A stretch of 7,560 nucleotides of DNA from an uncultured Ellagibacter sp. (GTDB lineage Bacteria; Actinomycetota; Coriobacteriia; Coriobacteriales; Eggerthellaceae). The stretch spans positions 1 through 7,560 of the forward strand of contig CAKTSW010000058.1 in the NCBI GenBank assembly GCA_934613165.1, written 5' to 3'. The notes beneath the pieces were generated by a model, which ran no database searches, was not told where the DNA came from, and saw only the letters and a list, made by a program, of their open reading frames with translations. The translations under genes and the position numbers were made by a program. Shown piece after piece: positions 1 to 5,688 of the stretch (within the stretch, counting starts at the first letter, position 1; the number at the start of each line of letters is the position of its first letter).

Positions 1-167
1 GCAAGCGCCGCGAGGCGCTCAGGCGAGCGGTTCCGATGGCCCGAGCTCTTTTTCCTTCACAGACGGAGCGGGTTGGACGGTATATCGAGGCATGGAGCGC
101 GCATGCAGCCGCCAGGGCGCCGCGGGGACGCGGGAGGCCTTGGAAAGCACGAAGCTCGTGCGGGGGA
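1..167. other. Spacer upstream of the 5S rRNA, no gene seen
   Basis: I see no credible protein gene, tRNA or 23S 3' end here. It is probably the 23S-5S spacer, but the 23S gene is outside the window, so this is inferred from the 5S that follows. Two short perfect hairpins are visible: AGCGCC/GGCGCT at 4-9/14-19 with a GCGA (GNRA-type) loop, and GCACGA/TCGTGC at 147-152/156-161 with a 3-nt loop. Both could be rRNA-processing structures. Confidence 0.5.
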
Positions 168-309
168 GCGCCCCCCATGAGCGGAACCAGAGAGAGGGGG
201 ATCGCCCGATCCCGTTCCGAACTCGGAAGCTAAGCCCCTCTTCGCCGAAAGTACTGCGGCGCCAGGCCGTGGGAGGATAGGGCGTTCCGCTCATGGGCGG
301 CGCTTTTTT
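168..309 (+). other. Extended 5S stalk ending in a T tract
   Basis: Pairing of the 5S ends continues past the mature molecule. Bases 174-175 pair with 296-297, there is one C/C mismatch at 173/298, and GCGCC at 168-172 pairs with GGCGC at 299-303. TTTTTT follows directly at 304-309. This is probably the processing stalk of the precursor. Because a T tract touches the stem, it could also help terminate transcription, with the whole 5S as its loop. Confidence 0.6.
176..295 (+). rRNA. rrf: 5S ribosomal RNA
   Basis: This is the small RNA of the large ribosomal subunit. The conserved core CCGTTCCGAACTCGGAAG lies near 212-229, followed by TAAGCCCCTC, a GCCGAAAGTACTGC-type block and GGGAGGATAGG near the 3' end, in the order and spacing typical of bacterial 5S. 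The ends pair to form helix I: 176-187 is complementary to 284-295 without a mismatch, which gives a 120-nt molecule. The exact mature ends depend on processing and could shift by a few bases, because pairing continues outward. It is followed by terminator hairpins, as expected for the last gene of an rRNA operon. Confidence 0.95.
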
Positions 310-320
310 GATGCGCTTCC

Positions 321-338
321 GGGGCCCCTGCGGGCCCC
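321..338 (+). other. GC-rich hairpin after the 5S gene
   Basis: GGGGCCC at 321-327 pairs perfectly with GGGCCCC at 332-338 around a CTGC loop. It lies between the 5S stalk and the stronger terminator. It has no T tract of its own, so it probably supports termination or protects the 3' end. Confidence 0.5.
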
Positions 339-341
339 ATC

Positions 342-373
342 GGGGGGCGGCCGGAGGGCCGCTCCCCTTTTTT
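342..373 (+). terminator. Intrinsic terminator of the rRNA operon
   Basis: GCGGCC at 347-352 pairs with GGCCGC at 357-362 around a GGAG loop. The stem is extended outward by 342-346 with 363-367 (four G-C pairs and one G-T pair). A run of T starts at 368, directly after the stem. The long GC stem, tight loop and T tract are those of a strong Rho-independent terminator reading on the plus strand. Confidence 0.85.
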
Positions 374-469
374 ATTGTCTGGTTGTTCATCTAACGCGTT
401 TTCGTGCGCAATGAATCGCCGTTGCGCGTATTAGAGTCGCATGGGCTTCTCGTTCCGTCGCTCCCTCGT

Positions 470-1003
470 TTACCTTTCCATCCATGAAACGAGTTCTTCG
501 GGGTTGGTGAAAACCTCGCAGCCTTCGCGCCAATTCGTGGAGTTCAGTCCCTTCTCGTAGGCGTCGTCGAGCATTCGGATAAGAGGGTTGAAGTACTCCG
601 CAACGTTAAGCAGCGCGCTTTTGCTGTCTATTTCACCCGCTTTTTCAAGCGAAAGAACGCTGAACAGCTCGTCAAAGGTGCCGAGTCCTCCTGGTAGAGT
701 GATGAAGCCGTCGGAAAGCGCGATCATGCGGTTCTTTCGCTCCGCGAGGTTCGGCGTTGTTTCGAGAGTCGTGCAGGGGAAGACTTTGCGTCCCTTGCCT
801 TCAAGCGATTCGGGGATAACGCCGGTTATGCAACCGCCCATTTCAGCGGCCCCTGATGCGACGGCTCCCATAAGGCCGGTGTCGTAGCCCCCGAAGACGA
901 GCTCGTGTCCATGAAGTGCAATTGCCCGTCCAAGCGCTTCTGCTTCGCTGAGATAGATCGGTGCGAGCGAGGCGCTCGACGACCCGAATACGCAGAGTTT
1001 CAT
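470..1003 (-). CDS. LOG-family phosphoribohydrolase (Rossmann-fold nucleotide-binding protein)
   Basis: The 177-residue protein has the length and motifs of the LOG/TIGR00730 family. Characterised members are cytosolic enzymes that cleave N6-modified AMP (cytokinin-type) or AMP to the free base and ribose 5-phosphate. Visible motifs are an N-terminal Rossmann strand (MKLCVFGSSS), a glycine-rich FGGYDTGLMGAVA at 37-49, ERKNRM at 88-93 and the signature PGGLGTFDE at 104-112, with the catalytic Arg and Glu in the expected places. In the glycine loop, GYD replaces the common GGS/GGG form. The ATG is preceded on the minus strand by AGGAAAGGA with 5-nt spacing, and TATACT lies about 30 bp upstream. 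It is divergent from the radical SAM gene. The family assignment is firm; the substrate is unknown. Confidence 0.9.
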   Translation of the reverse strand: MKLCVFGSSSASLAPIYLSEAEALGRAIALHGHELVFGGYDTGLMGAVASGAAEMGGCITGVIPESLEGKGRKVFPCTTLETTPNLAERKNRMIALSDGFITLPGGLGTFDELFSVLSLEKAGEIDSKSALLNVAEYFNPLIRMLDDAYEKGLNSTNWREGCEVFTNPEELVSWMER

Positions 1004-1033
1004 ACTTGTCCTTTCCTTTAGTTTGTTGGGAAA

Positions 1034-1039
1034 AGTATA
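1034..1039 (-). promoter_or_regulatory. Possible -10 box for the LOG-family gene
   Basis: TATACT on the minus strand is one base from the TATAAT consensus and lies about 30 bp upstream of the ATG at 1003. The best -35 candidate is a poor TTTTCA at 1055-1060 with a short 15-bp spacer, so only the -10 box is suggested. Confidence 0.4.
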
Positions 1040-1143
1040 GCCCCTTTAAGCGTTTGAAAATGAGCTCCGCTTCGTCGCGCGCATCTTGCTGTTCCCGTAG
1101 AGAGCAGGACTTTCTCGCTCTTTCGGCTTATGAAAAAGGATAG

Positions 1144-1149
1144 TATAGT
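1144..1149 (+). promoter_or_regulatory. Possible -10 box for the radical SAM gene
   Basis: TATAGT lies 30 bp before the ATG at 1180, in a locally AT-rich stretch of a GC-rich region. No good -35 box is seen 16-18 bp upstream. AAGGAGA at 1169-1175, 4 bp before the start codon, is a strong ribosome binding site and fixes the start. Confidence 0.4.
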
Positions 1150-1179
1150 AAGCCGATTTTAGGCGCATAAGGAGAACTC

Positions 1180-2520
1180 ATGCTATCTGAACGAGTGCTG
1201 ACAAACCTGGTCAAAGGCATCGCGAAGGAACACCTTGACCTTCATCCCACCGATGAGAAATTCTTCCCTGGCCCGAAGTCGGGCGAGAAATACATGCTCT
1301 ATATGCATGTGCCCTTCTGCCAGGTCCTTTGCCCGTACTGCAGTTTCAACCGTTATCCTTTTCGCGAGGAAGTCGCGCGTCCGTATTTCGAGAACATGCG
1401 CAAGGAAATGATGATGCTGAAGGACCTCGGATACGACTTCGAGAGCCTTTACATCGGCGGCGGCACGCCGACCATCATGCTCGACGAGCTGTGCAAGACG
1501 ATCGATCTTGCACGCGATAACTTCCATATCAAGGAAGTGTCTTCGGAGACGAACCCGAATCACCTGACGCAGCCATGGCTCAATGAGCTGAAGGGGCGCG
1601 TGCAGCGTCTTTCGGTTGGCGTTCAGAGCTTCAACAACGACCTTCTGAAGCAGATGGATCGCTATCACAAGTACGGAAGCGGCGAGGAAATCTTCGAGCG
1701 CATCGGCGAAGCGGTTCCGTACTTCGACTCGCTCAACGTGGATATGATCTTCAACTTCCCCTCGCAGACCGAGGAAATCCTTATCGACGACTTGGAGAAG
1801 ATCGTTGAATGCGGCGCGCGTCAAACGACGTTTTCCCCGCTGTATATTTCCGCCGCGACGACGCGCAAGATGGTCGAGACGTTGGGGAAGATGGACTATG
1901 ACCGCGAGTATCGTTATTACCAGATTCTCGACGGCGTGCTGACGGGCGGGGAGCATCCCTTCTTCGAACGCGACACCATCTGGACGTTCACGCGCCTGAA
2001 CCACGACGGCAAGAAGGACATCGAGCTGCCGTTCGAGGAGCTGCAGGTTTCTTACAACGAGTACCCGGCGATTGGGTCGGGGTCGATCACGCATTTGAAC
2101 GGCTGCCTTTACGTGAACAGCTTCAGCCTGAAGGAGTACAACGACGCCATCGAGGCTGGCCATATGTCGATCATGGGCAAGTCGGTCATGGCGAAGCGCG
2201 ACCTGATGCGTTACTACTTCCTGCTGCACCTGTATCAGCTGCGGTTGGATAAGAAGGAGTTCGCGCGCGAGTTCGGTCAGTCGCTCGAGACGGGGCTTCC
2301 GATGGAGCTTGCGTTCATGCGCGTGAACGGCGCGTTCGCAACCGACAACGATGAGGAGCTTACCCTTACGATGAAGGGCCGTTATCTGACGCTCGTCATG
2401 TATCGTCAGTTCTTAAGCGGGATGAACAACCTGCGCGACCAGGCTCGCGCTGCGCTGAACGGGCCCGAACGCGAGCTTCTGTTCGGCGACGGCGAGCCTG
2501 AGATTCGGGTAACGTGTTAG
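1180..2520 (+). CDS. HemN-like (coproporphyrinogen III oxidase-like) radical SAM protein
   Basis: This 446-residue cytosolic protein belongs to the HemN/HemW/HutW branch of radical SAM enzymes. CQVLCPYC gives the CX3CX2C cluster motif (Cys47, Cys51, Cys54) after YMHVPF, and Phe56 follows as in this family. GGGTPT at 93-98, SSETNPNHL near 121-129, RLSVGVQSFN at 143-152 and NVDMIFNFPSQT at 186-197 are the usual SAM-binding and barrel motifs. The C-terminal segment (LTMKGRYLTLVMYRQF, about residue 400 on) resembles the C-terminal region of HemN/HutW proteins. I see no HNxxYW haem-binding motif, so a HemW chaperone is unlikely. The reaction could be anaerobic coproporphyrinogen oxidation or HutW/ChuW-type haem breakdown, which sequence alone does not decide. 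AAGGAGA precedes the ATG. It is transcribed alone, with no partner haem gene in the window. Confidence 0.85.
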   Translation: MLSERVLTNLVKGIAKEHLDLHPTDEKFFPGPKSGEKYMLYMHVPFCQVLCPYCSFNRYPFREEVARPYFENMRKEMMMLKDLGYDFESLYIGGGTPTIMLDELCKTIDLARDNFHIKEVSSETNPNHLTQPWLNELKGRVQRLSVGVQSFNNDLLKQMDRYHKYGSGEEIFERIGEAVPYFDSLNVDMIFNFPSQTEEILIDDLEKIVECGARQTTFSPLYISAATTRKMVETLGKMDYDREYRYYQILDGVLTGGEHPFFERDTIWTFTRLNHDGKKDIELPFEELQVSYNEYPAIGSGSITHLNGCLYVNSFSLKEYNDAIEAGHMSIMGKSVMAKRDLMRYYFLLHLYQLRLDKKEFAREFGQSLETGLPMELAFMRVNGAFATDNDEELTLTMKGRYLTLVMYRQFLSGMNNLRDQARAALNGPERELLFGDGEPEIRVTC

Positions 2521-2581
2521 AACGCATGGCGGCACGCTAAGGCGCTTCGTGCAAGGAAGCGAAAAAGAGGGCGAGCAGGTG

Positions 2582-2606
2582 TGAACTGTGCCCCAAAACT
2601 TGGACG
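2582..2606 (-). repeat. Terminal inverted repeat (right end) of the IS3-family remnant
   Basis: The sequence reads TGAACTGTGCCCC then AAAACTTGGACG on the plus strand, which is the reverse complement of a typical IS150-type right end finishing in CA. No matching left repeat is found in the window. Confidence 0.65.
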
Positions 2607-2619
2607 CCTTAGGTAAAGA

Positions 2620-2745
2620 TCATACGGCAAGGGGCTGACTCCGGAACTCTTTTGGGGCCAGCCCCTTGTGGTTTGACCTGATCTTCTTCGCATTCCAGCG
2701 CATCGTGTGGGCGTCGAGGTCCGTCTTGGAGGACTCGAAGTCCGG
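2620..2745 (-). pseudogene. C-terminal remnant of an IS3-family transposase (OrfB)
   Basis: The minus-strand frame reads 41 codons to a TGA at 2620-2622. It is closed upstream by an in-frame TGA at 2746-2748. The peptide contains LDAHTMRWNAKKI and NHKGLAPKEFRSQPLA, which match the usual end of IS3/IS150 OrfB: a D..hxWYNxxRI block, then GL(S/A)PxEyR. Family members are DDE transposases of about 270-300 residues, so the catalytic core is gone and this is a decayed fragment. A 9-bp inverted repeat (AAGGGGCTG at 2629-2637, CAGCCCCTT at 2659-2667) lies within it. The family call rests on my memory of the motif, not on an alignment. Confidence 0.65.
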
Positions 2746-2757
2746 TCATCTGCGTGC

Positions 2758-2792
2758 GCCGCGGTAGCGAGCATGCAACGCGTTGCCGCGGC
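2758..2792. repeat. Inverted repeat after the SLH protein gene
   Basis: GCCGCGG at 2758-2764 pairs with CCGCGGC at 2786-2792, enclosing 21 bases that include the palindrome CAACGCGTTG. It lies 11 bp past the stop codon of the SLH protein gene, where a terminator would be expected. No T tract follows on either strand. Confidence 0.35.
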
Positions 2793-2802
2793 GTGTATGA
2801 GG

Positions 2803-4413
2803 CTAACGTGCGTCGAGATAGCGCAGGAGGATGGTTGCCGCTTCGGCGCGCGTGGCGGTGTTCGTCGGCTTGAGCCATGCTTTGCCGTCGACGTCTTTCC
2901 ATCCCGTGATGATTTCCTTGTCGACGGCCCAGCTCAGCGAGCTTTTCGCCCAGGTGTCGACCTGTTTTGCGTCGGGGTAGGAGGAAAGCTTCACGCCGTC
3001 GCTCGTGGGGTTCTTCCCGTCCATGCGGTTTGCGTAGTTCGCGACCATGATGGCGATTTCTTCGCGCGTGACGTTGCTCTCAGGCTTGAAGGTGTTGTCG
3101 CCGTAACCTTCGACGATCTTGGTCGCGCGTGCCCAGCGAATGGCGTCGCCGTAGTATTCGCCGTAGTCCACGTCCGAGAAGGTCTTCGTGCTCGTGTCGG
3201 CTTGAGGGCTGCCCTGGATTCGCCACAGCATGGTGATGAGCTGGCCGCGCGTGACCGTTCCGTCGGGATTGAAGATCTGCTGTCCGGATTCGTCGGTCCA
3301 GCCGTTGATGATCCCGCGTTCTGCGGCGGCTTGAACGGTGCTCGCGTACCAGGCATCTTGCGAAACGTCGGCGAATTGAAGGGTGGGCGCGGGGTCGGGC
3401 TCGGGGGTGGGTTCTGGCTCGGGATCGCTCTCGAGGTAGGAGAGGCAGACTTCCTTCTCTTCTTTATAGCGGTTTTGGTACGAGGAGACGTATGGCGTGT
3501 TTACGCCAGGGTATTCGGCAACGTGGTCGACGATGTAGTCGCAAAGCGTGGTGACGAACTCCCGGTCGGTCATGGTGCCGTCGAGAGGCGCGCCGTCGTA
3601 ATGCGTGCCATAAAGCGTTCCGCCTAGGAAGAACTGCATGCCGCCCGATCCGAACAGGTTGCAGATGCCGCCGACGAGGCCCTTCACGCAGTCGCGACGA
3701 TCGTCCATGTTGAAGTTGTGGCTCGAGTTGTTGCAGAGCCTCATTGCGGGCCCGACGTATTCCTGGTAGAACCATCCGTCCTGCAGGCGGGAGAACAGGT
3801 CGGGATCGGCTTTGTAGGCGGCGCTCCAGGATTCGTTGAGCTTCGCGCCCATACTGGTGAAGGTGCCGGTGGTTTTGTCGTAGAGCTTGCGGTAGGTTCG
3901 ATAACCGTTCTCGTCGAGTTTGTAGGTTCCGTCGACATTCTGCTCGTACGCGAGGCTGACGTTTTCGTCCTTCAACCATGCGAGCATGGAAAACGTGCTG
4001 GAATCGTAGTTGTAGCACGCGATGAGGAAATCCTGCAGGCCGTAGCGGTTGTCGAACTGGTAGCAACCCATGGCATGGTAGTTGTCGCCCGAGGAAAGCG
4101 TGAGGTCGTAGTTCTGGCCGCTTTCGAATTCGGAGAAGTACATGAACTCGTCCGAGAAGGCGGCGTGCGGCTCGACGGTGGCGCGGAGGTCGGCGGTGGT
4201 TTCGAGGAGGACGATGCCGTTTTCCGAATCGTCGGCCGCGAATGCCTGTTTGTCGATGGGGAATCGGGAGCTTGCCTGGGTGGCGCTTTGCTCGGCGGCG
4301 GATGCGGAGGCTGCTTCGTCGGATCTTTCGGCGAACGCAAGCGTGGGCATGCATCCTGCAGTGAGCGCGAGCGCGCAGGCGACGGAAATCGTCCTGGTTC
4401 GAAGGTCGGTCAT
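2803..4413 (-). CDS. Exported SLH-anchored protein with a putative lysozyme-fold peptidoglycan-hydrolase domain
   Basis: I place the start at 4413, not at the in-frame ATG at 4521. This ATG has GAGGA 4-5 bp upstream and opens directly into a signal peptide (residues 1-28, cut after AFA), giving 536 residues. A low-complexity stretch is followed by a domain at about 85-325. It opens with EFESG (Glu97) then SSGDNYHAMGCYQFDNRYG, a pattern recalling the ESG...SYGxYQ start of VgrG3-C-like muramidase domains, so a cell-wall hydrolase with Glu97 as catalytic acid is inferred. The domain holds seven cysteines. A PEPEPTPEPDPAP linker (331-343) leads to three SLH repeats with TRGQ (388), TREE (449) and TRAE (521). 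SLH repeats bind pyruvylated wall polysaccharide, so the protein should sit on the cell surface. SLH and export are firm; the enzyme activity is tentative. LTAGC at 17-21 is only a weak lipobox. Confidence 0.85.
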   Translation of the reverse strand: MTDLRTRTISVACALALTAGCMPTLAFAERSDEAASASAAEQSATQASSRFPIDKQAFAADDSENGIVLLETTADLRATVEPHAAFSDEFMYFSEFESGQNYDLTLSSGDNYHAMGCYQFDNRYGLQDFLIACYNYDSSTFSMLAWLKDENVSLAYEQNVDGTYKLDENGYRTYRKLYDKTTGTFTSMGAKLNESWSAAYKADPDLFSRLQDGWFYQEYVGPAMRLCNNSSHNFNMDDRRDCVKGLVGGICNLFGSGGMQFFLGGTLYGTHYDGAPLDGTMTDREFVTTLCDYIVDHVAEYPGVNTPYVSSYQNRYKEEKEVCLSYLESDPEPEPTPEPDPAPTLQFADVSQDAWYASTVQAAAERGIINGWTDESGQQIFNPDGTVTRGQLITMLWRIQGSPQADTSTKTFSDVDYGEYYGDAIRWARATKIVEGYGDNTFKPESNVTREEIAIMVANYANRMDGKNPTSDGVKLSSYPDAKQVDTWAKSSLSWAVDKEIITGWKDVDGKAWLKPTNTATRAEAATILLRYLDAR

Positions 4414-4426
4414 GGAATCCTCGTTT

Positions 4427-4452
4427 CGTTTATGGCTGCGTTTATGGTAAAC
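4427..4452. repeat. Direct repeat and palindrome in the leader of the SLH protein gene
   Basis: CGTTTATGG occurs twice, at 4427-4435 and 4439-4447 (12-bp period). The second copy is part of GTTTA-TGG-TAAAC (4440-4452), a 5-bp inverted repeat. They lie just upstream of the ribosome binding site, so they could be an operator or an RNA element. No function is shown. Confidence 0.35.
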
Positions 4453-4477
4453 GTGACTTGTGACCGTGTTTGCCCTG

Positions 4478-4483
4478 ATTGTA
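4478..4483 (-). promoter_or_regulatory. Possible -10 box for the SLH protein gene
   Basis: TACAAT on the minus strand, one base from consensus, lies 64 bp upstream of the ATG at 4413. The hexamer 17 bp upstream (TCATCA, 4501-4506) is a poor -35 match. The long leader this implies contains the repeats at 4427-4452. Confidence 0.4.
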
Positions 4484-4537
4484 GCGTAGTCAGACCGCCG
4501 TGATGACTTGACGGGGCGCATTTCTCGAAATCCTGGG

Positions 4538-4574
4538 TGAAAAAGCGCGACGTGCGGGGCGCGCCGTCCCGCTT
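4538..4574 (-). terminator. Possible minus-strand terminator in the divergent intergenic region
   Basis: AAGCG/CGCTT (4543-4547/4570-4574) and GACG/CGTC (4549-4552/4565-4568) form a stem interrupted by one mismatch, with a 12-base loop. On the minus strand it runs into five T. No minus-strand gene precedes it, so it may shield the SLH protein gene from antisense transcripts coming from the nuclease gene, or be chance. Confidence 0.25.
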
Positions 4575-4596
4575 ATCGTGCAAGGGGATTTCGTAC

Positions 4597-4602
4597 TACA
4601 AT
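4597..4602 (+). promoter_or_regulatory. Possible -10 box for the nuclease gene
   Basis: TACAAT lies 40 bp before the ATG at 4643, in an AT-rich pocket. The same hexamer faces the other way at 4478-4483. The upstream -35 candidate (TTATCG, 4573-4578, 18-bp spacer) matches only about half of the consensus. Confidence 0.45.
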
Positions 4603-4642
4603 CATTACTTCAACTAATATCCAGTCGTGTTGGGGGTTCGCC

Positions 4643-5545
4643 ATGAAACGCAACCGCGCCTCTCTTTTCGCCTCGTCGTTGCTGGGAAAGAATGCCCGCG
4701 CATGCCAGGCGCTTGCGCTCTCGCTGCTGCTTGCTTTCTCCCTTGCGCTCAGCGGATGCGCGGGGGCTTACTCGGGCAAGGACGCAGCGACTTCGAAGGG
4801 GCAAAGCGCCCAGGTCGAAGAGCCGTCGCAGGACGGTAGCGCTCAAGACACCGGTAGCGCTTCTTCTCCCGACCCGTCGGCATCGTCTGAATCGGGGGAG
4901 GCGGTTGGGCTGCAGCAGGCGCAAGGCGGCGAGGTATCTAATTCCGATCTGCTCGCAACCGTTCCCGAATACAGCGGACAGGCATCGGTCGAGGTGAACG
5001 GCAACGTGCCCGGTTTCACCGAGGACGAGATCGCGGTGGCGCAGGCACGCGGCAGCTACGACCAGTTCAGCGAGCTCGATTCCCTCGGGCGCTGCGGCGT
5101 TGCCGAGGCGAGTGTGGGGCGCGACATCATGCCGACCGAGAAACGCGGGCGCATTAGCAGCGTGAAGCCGACGGGGTGGCATTCGGTGAAATACGACGGC
5201 ATCGACGGCGACAGTCTGTATAACCGCTGTCATTTGGTTGCCCACCAGCTGACCGGGCAGAACGCGAATTGGAAGAACCTCATCACGGGCACGCGGTATC
5301 TGAACATCGAGGGCATGTTGCCGTACGAGGAGGAAACGGGCGACTACGTTCGTGCGACGGGGAATCATGTGCTCTATCGCGTGACTCCTGTTTTCCAAGG
5401 GGACGAGCTCGTCGCGCGCGGCGTCCATATGGAGGCGCGCTCGATTGAGGATGACGGCGCGGGCGTGAGCTTCAACGTGTACTGCTACAACGTGCAGCCG
5501 GGCATCGGAATCGATTACGTTACGGGCGACAGCTGGAAGGAATAA
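4643..5545 (+). CDS. Lipoprotein DNA/RNA non-specific endonuclease (NUC/EndA-like, Endonuclea_NS_2 type)
   Basis: The 300-residue precursor starts with a basic and then hydrophobic signal ending in the lipobox LSGC (Cys39), so it should be lipid-anchored on the outer face of the membrane. Residues 40-105 are a Ser/Gly/Asp/Gln-rich linker. The nuclease domain (about 106-300) carries LYNRCHLVAHQLTG, the counterpart of the DRGH motif, with His197 as general base. It continues with NWKNLITGTRYLN, where Asn221 aligns with the metal-binding Asn of EndA by spacing, and LYRVTPVF, VHMEARS and FNVYCYNVQPG, all usual in Gram-positive members. Cys replaces the Gly/Ser before His. Likely roles are nucleic acid breakdown for nutrients, DNA processing for uptake, or defence. 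G-rich TTGGGGG 6 bp upstream is a weak ribosome binding site. The gene is divergent from the SLH hydrolase gene and converges with the TetR gene. Confidence 0.92.
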   Translation: MKRNRASLFASSLLGKNARACQALALSLLLAFSLALSGCAGAYSGKDAATSKGQSAQVEEPSQDGSAQDTGSASSPDPSASSESGEAVGLQQAQGGEVSNSDLLATVPEYSGQASVEVNGNVPGFTEDEIAVAQARGSYDQFSELDSLGRCGVAEASVGRDIMPTEKRGRISSVKPTGWHSVKYDGIDGDSLYNRCHLVAHQLTGQNANWKNLITGTRYLNIEGMLPYEEETGDYVRATGNHVLYRVTPVFQGDELVARGVHMEARSIEDDGAGVSFNVYCYNVQPGIGIDYVTGDSWKE

Positions 5546-5591
5546 CCATCCCGGCTGCTCGTACTCTGACATCATGGTGAGGCTTGCGAAG

Positions 5592-5634
5592 GGGCTTGCG
5601 CTGGCGCGTGGAGTGTGAAGGGTGCGGCAAGCCC
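5592..5634. repeat. Inverted repeat between convergent nuclease and TetR genes
   Basis: GGGCTTGC at 5592-5599 is the exact reverse complement of GCAAGCCC at 5627-5634, with 27 bases between. GGCTTGCG is also directly repeated at 5581-5588. It sits where a two-way terminator is expected, but neither strand has a following T tract. Confidence 0.3.
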
Positions 5635-5688
5635 GTTGAAGGCGGCACTGCGCACCGTCGGCCTAGATGTACTCCCCTTCAAGGATTG

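Larger units (their letters stand above)
2582..2745 (-). mobile_element. Broken right end of an IS3-family (IS150-like) insertion sequence
   Basis: The fragment has two IS3-type marks. The plus strand at 2582 begins TGAACTGTGCCCCAAAACTTGG, which closely resembles IS150-group terminal repeats (TG start, CCCCAAAA, TTGGAC). Just inside, on the minus strand, lie the last codons of an OrfB-type transposase. The outer boundary is therefore 2582. The left end, orfA and most of orfB are missing, so the element cannot move by itself. It lies between two convergent genes. Confidence 0.7.

Noticed and set aside
404..427. GCGCAA/TTGCGC inverted repeat downstream of the LOG-family gene as a terminator
   Set aside because: The stem is 6 bp with a 10-base loop and the minus strand has no T tract after it.
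1183..2229. A long open frame on the minus strand opposite the radical SAM gene
   Set aside because: It lies antisense to a clearly recognised gene, has no known motifs, and such frames are common in GC-rich DNA because of codon bias.
2543..2561. CGCTTC/GAAGCG hairpin after the radical SAM gene as a terminator
   Set aside because: On the plus strand it is followed by A, not T, and the stem is only 6 bp.
2707..3627. A long plus-strand open frame opposite the SLH protein gene
   Set aside because: It mirrors the SLH gene codon structure and has a Val/Gly/Arg-rich composition without motifs; the opposite strand has signal peptide, domains and SLH repeats.
4414..4521. Extended start of the SLH protein at 4521
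   Set aside because: The extra 36 residues are basic and would bury the signal peptide, they would cover the probable promoter, and the ATG at 4413 has its own good ribosome binding site.
4610..5575. A long minus-strand open frame opposite the nuclease gene
   Set aside because: It has an Arg/Ala/His-rich composition and no motifs, and it overlaps a well-supported nuclease with lipobox and active-site residues.
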